A DNA stretch of 64,000 nucleotides from Saprospiraceae bacterium (GTDB taxonomy: Bacteria; Bacteroidota; Bacteroidia; Chitinophagales; Saprospiraceae). The position numbers and the translations under genes are program-made. The stretch is from contig JADKAA010000029.1 in assembly GCA_016715465.1 (NCBI GenBank), positions 248,001-312,000 on the forward strand, in the 5' to 3' direction. Shown in pieces: positions 24,759 through 32,692 of this stretch. Within the stretch, counting starts at the first letter, position 1; the number at the start of each line of letters is the position of its first letter. Below the pieces are notes generated by a model that saw only the letters and a list, made by a program, of their open reading frames with translations, ran no database searches and was not told the origin of the DNA.

Positions 24759-27731
24759 TTAAAATTTTAGGTCAATTCCTAATTGGGTTGATTTGGCGAT
24801 GGGATAATTTCCAAAATCTATGCCCACCTCAAATGGGTTGCCAGAATTGGCGAATTCAGGAGAATATCCGGAAAAGCTTTGTTTCGTCCATAAATTATTG
24901 CCTCCAAGATAAACACGAAACGATTGTAACCTCATTTTGTTGCAAATTGTCTGTAGCAAAGTATAACCTATACTTACATTTCGCAACCTGAAGAATGAGC
25001 CGTCCTGTAAAAAACGGTCACTCACACGGTAGTTGTGACCACCGTTGGTGACCCGCGGTTCTGTCGTGCTTGGATTATCTACCGTCCAGGCTTCAGCCAC
25101 ATTTTTTTCCCAGTTGTAAACTCCAAACCTGAAGGTTTCTTTGGCATTGTACACTTTATTTCCATGTACACCCAGAAAATCAATGGCCAGGTCAAAACCT
25201 TTGTAATCACAACCGGCAGAGAAGCCATAGGTGAGGGTAGGAATTGGACTACCCAGGAAAACCCTGTCGTCCCCATCTATGATTCCATTATTATCGGTAT
25301 CCGCAAATCTCAAATCACCTGGTTTTTCACCTCCGATATTTGGTGAACCGGCGATTTCTTCCTCATTCTGGAAGATGCCTTCCACTTTATACCCGTAGAA
25401 CGACCCAATAGGAAGTCCAACTTCGGTATGCGTTGCTGGTTCGCCTTGCAAGAATGCAGCAAAAATTTCATTCTTTCCCTGTGCCAGTTTTGTAACTTCA
25501 TTCTTTACCGGAGAAATGTTTGCTCCAAAGGAATATCCAAAATCTCCAGCCTTATTGTACCTTAAGCCAATGTCCCAGCCTGTATTCAATACCTCCGCAG
25601 TATTCACCACTGGATTGGTTTGAGAGCCGATGTAATCCGGAATTGGCACCGCGGATATGATGTCGTAGGTCAAACGGTTATACCAGTCAATTTCAAAACT
25701 TAATTTACCATCAAAAAAGGATCCATCCAGTCCAATATCTGCCTGCCTTGAGGTTTCCCAATGTAAGTTGGGATTGCTCAGTGATAACAAAGTAGCACCC
25801 TGACTAAGGCTCTCCGATGAGCCAAAAACAGCATATAGCCCGCTACTTACCACTCCCGCAGAAGGATAGGTGCTTGCAGAAGCCTGATTGCCCAAAATAC
25901 CATAACTGAATCGGGCTTTTAAATCCGTAAATATATCGAGGTCGGTTACGAAACCTTCCCTGCCAATGTTCCACCCAAGACTCATCGATGGAAAATATCC
26001 GGTTCTGTTGACTTCCGTAAACCTGCTGGATTGATCTCTCCTGAGAGAAGCGGTTACAAAATACCTCGACTTATAGGCATAATTCAACCTGAATAATTGA
26101 GAAACCAGGGCCTCATCCACTGTTCTGCCATAATTCATTTGAGTGGTATCATTTCCGGAAGATAAATACAATAGTTCATCAGCTGTACCGGGAAAATTTT
26201 CACGGCTACCTCCAATCCACTCGCTGGTTCTTTCTTCAGCAGTGTAACCCGCCAAAACCGTAAGTGAATGATCATTTCCAAAGTCTTTGGTATAGGTAAG
26301 TGTCTGCTCCCATATCCAGTTGTTACCGGCACTTTGCCCCACTGACAATCGATCGTATAAATTTCTTTGGGAAGCACTTACTTCGAACTTAGGTTCAAAA
26401 TACCTCGATTTGTCTCTGGCCCGGTCAAAACCAAAATTTGACCTGAACTTAAAGTTTTTCAACAGGGACGCCTCCATATAAAGGTTGCCAAACAACCGCT
26501 CGCCATTGCCATAATTATTGCTTTTATAAAACTGGTCTGCCAATGGATTGGCCAACGCCAAACCAAAGAAAGTGGGATCTGTATAACTACCATCCTCTTT
26601 ATATGGAGCGAGTACGGATGGCATTCTGTAGGCAGAAGTTACCACATTGGGGCCATTGTGATTCTTTGAAATGGCGTAAGAAATATTGCTTCCAAAACTG
26701 AGCCAGCTATTTAACTTTGTTTCAGTATTCAATCTAAATGTTCCGCGCTCAAATGCTGTATTTTTTAATACGCCATCCTGTTTGAAATAATTTGCGCTCA
26801 GGTTGTACGTCATTAGGTCTGAACCACCATTTGCACTAAACTGTACATTATAGATTGGTGCTTCGCGAAAGATCTCGTTTTGATAGTTTGTCCCCTGACC
26901 AAAAATAGTAGGATCCGGATAATATGTCTGGCCCCGCAGTTGATTATAGGCTTTTGCAAATTCCTGTCCGCTGAGCATAGGGATTTCTTTGGTAATCGTC
27001 TGTGTTCCATAATAGGACGCAAAGCCAATTTGACTGGACTTTTTCTGCCGTCCATTTTTCGTCGTGATGATGATCACTCCATTGGCACCTCTTGAACCAT
27101 AAATGGCTGCAGCAGAAGCATCCTTAAGTACTTCAATGCTTTCTACATCCTGTGGATTTACCAACGATGCATCATAGGTAATCATGCCGTCTATCACATA
27201 AAGTGGATTGGCATTGTTCAGTGTGCCTGTACCCCGTATCCTGATTACTGCTCCTGCACCAGGGTTACCTGAGGCCGGAGTCACATGTACACCGGCAATC
27301 TTGCCCTGAAGCGCCTGCTCAATATTGGAAGTGGCAACTTTTTCAATTTCTTTGCCTTTTAAACTTGAAATAGAACCCGTCACATCACTTTTTTTCTGTA
27401 CACCATAACCTACAACCACAACCTGCTCGAGCAACACCCCATCTTCAGCCATCACCACATCCACAATGGCCCTTCCTGACACCTCTACGGTGAGCATGGC
27501 ATATCCGACGTAACTGACGGTAAGCCTTGCATTGCCACTCGCAAGTACAATCGAAAAGTTACCGTCAAAATCAGTAGTTGTTCCATTCAGGGTACCCGTT
27601 TCCTCCAACGTTGCTCCAATCAAAGGACTACCGTCTTTTGCATCGGTTACTCTTCCATTAACCTGAAATTGTGCATAGAGCCCAAAGCTGCCTAAACACA
27701 TAACACCAACACACATCAAAATTTTATTCAT
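24759..27731 (-). CDS. susC: SusC/RagA-family TonB-dependent glycan transporter
   Basis: This 990-residue outer-membrane protein has a signal peptide, an N-terminal carboxypeptidase-like domain (QVNGRVTDAKDGSPLIGAT), the SusC linker LEQVVVVGYGVQKK, a plug with VIRIRGTGTLNNANPLYVIDG, and a 22-strand barrel ending in STQLGIDLKF. It imports oligosaccharides with energy from TonB. SusD follows four bases downstream and two hydrolases flank the pair. No anti-sigma (STN) domain precedes the plug, so regulation is not by that route. Confidence 0.93.
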   Translation of the reverse strand: MNKILMCVGVMCLGSFGLYAQFQVNGRVTDAKDGSPLIGATLEETGTLNGTTTDFDGNFSIVLASGNARLTVSYVGYAMLTVEVSGRAIVDVVMAEDGVLLEQVVVVGYGVQKKSDVTGSISSLKGKEIEKVATSNIEQALQGKIAGVHVTPASGNPGAGAVIRIRGTGTLNNANPLYVIDGMITYDASLVNPQDVESIEVLKDASAAAIYGSRGANGVIIITTKNGRQKKSSQIGFASYYGTQTITKEIPMLSGQEFAKAYNQLRGQTYYPDPTIFGQGTNYQNEIFREAPIYNVQFSANGGSDLMTYNLSANYFKQDGVLKNTAFERGTFRLNTETKLNSWLSFGSNISYAISKNHNGPNVVTSAYRMPSVLAPYKEDGSYTDPTFFGLALANPLADQFYKSNNYGNGERLFGNLYMEASLLKNFKFRSNFGFDRARDKSRYFEPKFEVSASQRNLYDRLSVGQSAGNNWIWEQTLTYTKDFGNDHSLTVLAGYTAEERTSEWIGGSRENFPGTADELLYLSSGNDTTQMNYGRTVDEALVSQLFRLNYAYKSRYFVTASLRRDQSSRFTEVNRTGYFPSMSLGWNIGREGFVTDLDIFTDLKARFSYGILGNQASASTYPSAGVVSSGLYAVFGSSESLSQGATLLSLSNPNLHWETSRQADIGLDGSFFDGKLSFEIDWYNRLTYDIISAVPIPDYIGSQTNPVVNTAEVLNTGWDIGLRYNKAGDFGYSFGANISPVKNEVTKLAQGKNEIFAAFLQGEPATHTEVGLPIGSFYGYKVEGIFQNEEEIAGSPNIGGEKPGDLRFADTDNNGIIDGDDRVFLGSPIPTLTYGFSAGCDYKGFDLAIDFLGVHGNKVYNAKETFRFGVYNWEKNVAEAWTVDNPSTTEPRVTNGGHNYRVSDRFLQDGSFFRLRNVSIGYTLLQTICNKMRLQSFRVYLGGNNLWTKQSFSGYSPEFANSGNPFEVGIDFGNYPIAKSTQLGIDLKF

Positions 27732-27769
27732 GACCTGAACGCTTGTTAACTTTATAATTTAATTTTGAT

Positions 27770-29134
27770 TTATTTGGTTTGATCAAGCCAGCCTCCATCA
27801 AATCCGGCCTTCTTCAACCCATTGACAATATACTTGTTCTTTTTCATAGTCTTCCATATAAGTTCTGTTTCATGGTTTTGAATCTGTAACAGGATCGGCC
27901 CCTGGTCAATACCCAGGTAATCCACGCCAAACCATCCATCCGGATGTGCCGATGTCACAAAAGTGGGATTAAATGCATCCTTATAACCATATTTTCCTAC
28001 CAGTTTACTTTCATAAGTATTCCACATGTTTTGAAGTGCCTCTTCACATGCTTGCGGTAAGAAAGGAAAAGAACCTCCTGCAGCGGTAGGGGCAATAGTG
28101 CCATCATCTACTATGTGCATGCTGCTCGCTCCTCTTGCCCGATAATCAAAGAATTCTCTCGTTTTACCATCGATGACCAACTTCCCATTATAAGGTCCGT
28201 CGCAAGCTGTTAGCCCCCAACAGTTTTGGCCATATCCTTTAAAAGAACCGGGATTAGAAAGACAATAGGCTTTATTTGTTATGGTAGCTTTTCGGCTATT
28301 TTCAAAATAATCAGAATTTTTAGACTTCATATACGGATCCCTGATGCCCCTGAAATCAATCCAGATATGGCTGTACTGATGCCCAAAAAGAGGATCGAAC
28401 TGAATATGATTTTGCCCCATATAGTTCTGGAAGTGATAGGTTTCACACCATGTGGACCAAGTAGAAGCAGGTATAGGGTGGGAGGGTGACCCAATTGCCA
28501 TTACCAGTAAAACCATTGCTTCATTGTATCCTCTCCAGTCAGATGAGATAAAACCACTCTCCGGATGCCAGCCCATCGACAATCGATTGTGCTCATTTAG
28601 CATCCATTTCCAATCAACGCGAAGATAAAGGCTGTCTGCAAGTGTCCTGATGTGCTCTTCCTTTTCAGAATTTCCATCAAAATAACTTTGAACACTTAAA
28701 ATACCAGCCATAAGCAGCCCCGTATCGATTGAGGAAAGTTCCACGTTTTTAAAACGGATAGCCTCATCCAAGGTGAGGAAATGATAATAAAATCCATTAT
28801 ATCCTGCTATTCCCTGATTAGCTGAACCCTGTGGACATTGCCATAGAAATTGTAGGGTATTCAATACCCGATCGGCCCCCTGGTCTCGTGAAATATATCC
28901 ATTTTCTATGCCCACAAGATAGGATGACAAACCAAAACCGGTTGCTGCAATGCTCGAAAAAGTCAACGTAGGATACCGGTCAGGTATCTGATAATTTTGG
29001 GTGTGGGCAAGCTCCCAGAAAAAATTAAAGGTTCTTTCTTTTAGGGCTTCCCTCTTATAAGGGGTAAATCGAGATTTGGTTGAATGGCATGAAATAATAA
29101 GCCATGACATCAAAAACAGAACGATATACTTCAT
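27770..29134 (-). CDS. GH144/glucoamylase-like lipoprotein hydrolase
   Basis: ATG 29134 gives MKYIVLFLMSWLIISCHS, a lipoprotein signal with Cys16; an upstream in-frame start at 29191 would place 19 residues before it and is rejected. The 454-residue product shares the PF10091 core of the secreted enzyme nearby (TFNFFWELAH, AATGFGLSSYLVG, CWGLTACDGPY, DDGTIAPTAAGGSFPF, YLGIDQGPILLQIQNH) but lacks the extra N- and C-terminal modules. Likely cell-surface or periplasmic, acting on the same glycan as the longer enzyme. It precedes susC by 38 bases. Confidence 0.8.
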   Translation of the reverse strand: MKYIVLFLMSWLIISCHSTKSRFTPYKREALKERTFNFFWELAHTQNYQIPDRYPTLTFSSIAATGFGLSSYLVGIENGYISRDQGADRVLNTLQFLWQCPQGSANQGIAGYNGFYYHFLTLDEAIRFKNVELSSIDTGLLMAGILSVQSYFDGNSEKEEHIRTLADSLYLRVDWKWMLNEHNRLSMGWHPESGFISSDWRGYNEAMVLLVMAIGSPSHPIPASTWSTWCETYHFQNYMGQNHIQFDPLFGHQYSHIWIDFRGIRDPYMKSKNSDYFENSRKATITNKAYCLSNPGSFKGYGQNCWGLTACDGPYNGKLVIDGKTREFFDYRARGASSMHIVDDGTIAPTAAGGSFPFLPQACEEALQNMWNTYESKLVGKYGYKDAFNPTFVTSAHPDGWFGVDYLGIDQGPILLQIQNHETELIWKTMKKNKYIVNGLKKAGFDGGWLDQTK

Positions 29135-29205
29135 AACGATGTCTCTGAGAGTAAAGTAAAAAAGCAGAGACCGGTAACCGGTCTCTGCCATTCAATTTGA
29201 TGTGA

Positions 29206-32200
29206 CTAGTATTTAATGAACTTAGCAATAGCGATTTGCCTGTTCTGAGCATCAAAACTTGCTATCACATAGGTACCTTGCTTAAAGCCGGATACATCTA
29301 CCAATTGTTCATTGTAACCTGTTGTATTGGATACCATTGCAACCGTTCTGCCTAAGATGTCAGAAATTACAAATTTGCATGCTTTATCCGTATTCTTTAG
29401 ATACAATATGGATGATACCGGATTTGGCGCAATTTCCAAAGCGCCTATCGCTGAGGCATCGTCTGTGGACACGATGTCACCACAATTTCCACCTTCCAGC
29501 TTGATGTCGTCAAAATAATATATAACGTCATTGGCTGGTAACTGGTTGATGTCCCAGATAAGCGTAACCCTTGCATAAAGACCATCATCTACAATTGGCG
29601 TCGTAGAAAAATCCCATGTAAGTTCTTGCCACTCATTGGCCTTTGTATTTACAATCGTATTGTCACCTGAACCTGGTGCGCCTTCTTTTAATGGTCTTTC
29701 CAGCTTCATGGTAATTGGACCTACCTGAGGAGACAACACTTTCATTTTTATGAGTTTATTGCTTCCAAACTTAATATATGATGCCAGGTCAGTGTACATA
29801 CCTTGCCATGGTTGCTCACCGCTTGCTTTTTCAACAGCTTTTCCAACTTTCGCTGATTTATTGATTCCATCTGTCTTTGGATTGTCCACCAATTCAAACG
29901 CTCCGGATTCTGCAGATGGAAAATATAACCATTTGTCAGATACAAAAGCAGCATCGTCAAAATTCATGATACAACCATCATAAGGTGCGTGGTTAAATTG
30001 AAAATTGTCAATATAATAGTCATCTTCGGTTGTAGTAGCTACCCCTCCGTTGAAGAACACACAAACTCTCTGGTGATTATTGCCTGCTTCGCCTGAAAAA
30101 TCTGCAGAAAGTGTTTGCCAGTCGTTAACTGTTGTAATTTCTGTCCAAATTTCCTTGGCAGGGCTGGTGCCTCCTTCCAATTTCAATAAAACCGGAGCTG
30201 TAGTAGTAGACAGGACCTGCAGGTTAAGCTGATTAAACACTTCCAGGTCAAGTCCATCCGGAATCAGGGCGCATAGTGCGGACCATGGCTCATTGGGTTG
30301 ATCTTTGTACAAACCCACTTTGGTGGAGCTGTTGACCGTCGTTGTTTTTGGATTATTGACAACTGTGATCAGGGCAGAACCCGCACCATATTCATAGTTT
30401 CTCTGGCATTCAAAATCATCTATGATGGTAGCGATTCGCTCTGTTCCTTCACATGGATCTACGGTAGCTTCGCCCTGACTCAAATTGTCAAAGTAGTAAA
30501 CCACGCCTTCTTCGGCAACTCCCGGATTGAAAATAAATCTTAAAGAAGCCCAATCGGAAATGCCCTGGTGGGCAGTAAAGTCAAAGGACAATTCCTCCCA
30601 ATTGCCTGCATTTTTAATTTCCCGCTCAACTTCTTTGTTTCCGTCAGAAACGCTTTCCAATTGCATGGTAACACTTTGGGTGCCTACAGGAGCCCAAACC
30701 TGCACATTATACTGCGGTTTTACACTGATGTCAATAACGCCAGGGGCAACTGCCGCCAATGTTGAAAATGCAGAAGCTCCTTTGGCATACTTTCCAACCT
30801 TAGCGGAGATATTTGGCGCTACAGCACTTGGATTATCTACCACGGAAAATACACCGTGAGTCACCGTATTTTGCTCTAATGGCTCCCATGGGAGACTTGC
30901 TCCGTTTTCAAAGTTTTCAAGATCCGTTGATGATTTTTCACCCCAGGAGATGTCATCTATATAATACACATCACCAACCTGGGCATCCATGCCGGCATTG
31001 AAAAATATGACCAACTTCTTGTGACTGGCAATCGCCTGATTACTGAAGTCAATTTCATACTCTATCCATTGGTTGACGTCCGTAACATTTGCCCAGATTT
31101 CTTTGACCGGAGATGCTCCTCCTTCCAATTTGAAAAGAATTGGCACTGCCCTGGGGGACCACACCTTTATTTTTAACTGGTTATTGACGGTCAGGTCAAT
31201 AGGGTTCTGATTGTCAAAAAGCAGTGCTGCCCACTGTTCAGTTAAATTATCAGCATATCTTCCCACTTTGGACGAATTGTTAACCGCATTAGGAGCCGGA
31301 TTGGTTACTACGGTGAGGCTATCCCATCCATTAACATAAGTGGAATTTCTATTACATTCAAAATCATCAACTACCTTGGGATCCGGGGTTACATTTTCGC
31401 ATACTCCTTTGGGAACAGCAGTTATGTTGTCAAAGTAATAGGTATCCACACTGGTTTCAACTCCCGGATCAAAGAATATAATTGCTTTGGTCAGGTGTGT
31501 GTACTCTTTCGCGGCTGAGAAATCAAAGGTATATTCCTGCCATTGACCTGTCAGTCCGATGTTAGCAAATTTTTCAATTGCAGGTCCACCCGGGCCTTCC
31601 AATTTGAATAGGATTTGTGTGGGTGCACTGGCATTAACCTGCAATTTTACCTGGTTGTTTATGCTGAAATCAAAAGGGTTGGTTCCCCTGTCTGCCAATA
31701 AGAGACTATAAGAGTGCATACCAGACTTGAAATATTTACCGCACTGGGCACTGCTGTTTACTTTATTGGGTGAAGGATTGGCAACAGGTGCTTCCAGGGT
31801 ACCATCCAATCCAAGCCAGCCCATTTCATTGCCGGTCTCAAATGTTTCATATACATCCCTCGCTTCAACGCCACGGATGTCATCAAAATAGAAATCAGCA
31901 GCCTGCGGCGTTGTAAATGGATTAACTGCCAGCAAAATCTTTGTCAATGTAGTAAAGGAAGCTCCGCCTGACAGGTCAAAGGTATAATCAACCCAAACGT
32001 TGGCCACCGTTACATCTACAAATTTTTCAACCGCTTTTCCGCCGCCTTCGAATTTCAGTAAAATTCGGGTAGGGGCAATGGGCGACCATAGCTTCATTTT
32101 CAATAAATTGTTTACGGAAAGATCTGCGGGTGCTGGCAGGTCGGTAAGCAAAAAACAAAAATCGCTCTGGTCATTGTTACTCAGCTTGCCTACATGGTCG

Positions 32201-32373
32201 CTGTCATTTACAGCATCTTTGGCCGGATTAGCAACGGCGCCTCCATACGTTGCACCATTGACAGCAGCCCAAGGTAACTTGGCAGTGCCTGTATCAAAAT
32301 CTTCATAAACCTGAGCCTGAAGTCTGAACAGGCCAAAAGCCATCAGCATTAATAAGGTAAAATTTCTCATCAT
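29206..32373 (-). CDS. Secreted six-module beta-sandwich protein with T9SS sorting domain
   Basis: The 1055-residue protein has a signal peptide (LLMLMAFGLFRLQAQ), six tandem modules of about 150-165 residues, and a type IX sorting domain at the end. Each module follows one plan: a start like DDFE or ENFE, then VxNP, KVGKY, an LKVWSP-like strand, ILLKLEG, a W-x-E-Y-x-F-D-F strand and Y-Y-F-D-D-I. This resembles jelly-roll carbohydrate-binding or discoidin-like folds. It is the first structural gene of the PUL on this strand, 71 bases before the lipoprotein hydrolase, and probably captures the glycan at the cell surface. No enzyme domain was recognised. Confidence 0.75.
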   Translation of the reverse strand: MMRNFTLLMLMAFGLFRLQAQVYEDFDTGTAKLPWAAVNGATYGGAVANPAKDAVNDSDHVGKLSNNDQSDFCFLLTDLPAPADLSVNNLLKMKLWSPIAPTRILLKFEGGGKAVEKFVDVTVANVWVDYTFDLSGGASFTTLTKILLAVNPFTTPQAADFYFDDIRGVEARDVYETFETGNEMGWLGLDGTLEAPVANPSPNKVNSSAQCGKYFKSGMHSYSLLLADRGTNPFDFSINNQVKLQVNASAPTQILFKLEGPGGPAIEKFANIGLTGQWQEYTFDFSAAKEYTHLTKAIIFFDPGVETSVDTYYFDNITAVPKGVCENVTPDPKVVDDFECNRNSTYVNGWDSLTVVTNPAPNAVNNSSKVGRYADNLTEQWAALLFDNQNPIDLTVNNQLKIKVWSPRAVPILFKLEGGASPVKEIWANVTDVNQWIEYEIDFSNQAIASHKKLVIFFNAGMDAQVGDVYYIDDISWGEKSSTDLENFENGASLPWEPLEQNTVTHGVFSVVDNPSAVAPNISAKVGKYAKGASAFSTLAAVAPGVIDISVKPQYNVQVWAPVGTQSVTMQLESVSDGNKEVEREIKNAGNWEELSFDFTAHQGISDWASLRFIFNPGVAEEGVVYYFDNLSQGEATVDPCEGTERIATIIDDFECQRNYEYGAGSALITVVNNPKTTTVNSSTKVGLYKDQPNEPWSALCALIPDGLDLEVFNQLNLQVLSTTTAPVLLKLEGGTSPAKEIWTEITTVNDWQTLSADFSGEAGNNHQRVCVFFNGGVATTTEDDYYIDNFQFNHAPYDGCIMNFDDAAFVSDKWLYFPSAESGAFELVDNPKTDGINKSAKVGKAVEKASGEQPWQGMYTDLASYIKFGSNKLIKMKVLSPQVGPITMKLERPLKEGAPGSGDNTIVNTKANEWQELTWDFSTTPIVDDGLYARVTLIWDINQLPANDVIYYFDDIKLEGGNCGDIVSTDDASAIGALEIAPNPVSSILYLKNTDKACKFVISDILGRTVAMVSNTTGYNEQLVDVSGFKQGTYVIASFDAQNRQIAIAKFIKY

Positions 32374-32615
32374 AGAAGTATTTTAGTTTGGTTATAAATG
32401 AATTTCTTTTGTTACCATAACCACACTCAAAGTCCCCAATTTAACTATTATGGGCTTTTGGCAATACTTCCTTTTTAAGGTTGGGCACTCTTTCCGGGAA
32501 AAAGTCAAACCTTTCTTTAATAGGAGTTTTGTGGCTAGAACTAAATAAATTTGCTTTTAAAACAACTTATCAAAGCAAAATTAGGAAATCATTTGCAATT
32601 TGACATTTAATTTAC

Positions 32616-32634
32616 TACGCCAATAATACGCCAA
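32616..32634. repeat. TACGCCAA direct repeat, candidate operator of the PUL
   Basis: Two exact copies of TACGCCAA (32616-32623 and 32627-32634) are separated by three bases, an 11-base period that puts both on one face of the helix. They lie in the 319-base gap between the PUL regulator and the six-module gene, about 245 bases upstream of its start. I see nothing else definite in that gap. Confidence 0.4.
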
Positions 32635-32692
32635 ATTGTTTTTTTTACCTAAATCAGCCTCAAATCTGGGTTTTCAATGAAAAACTTGATAT

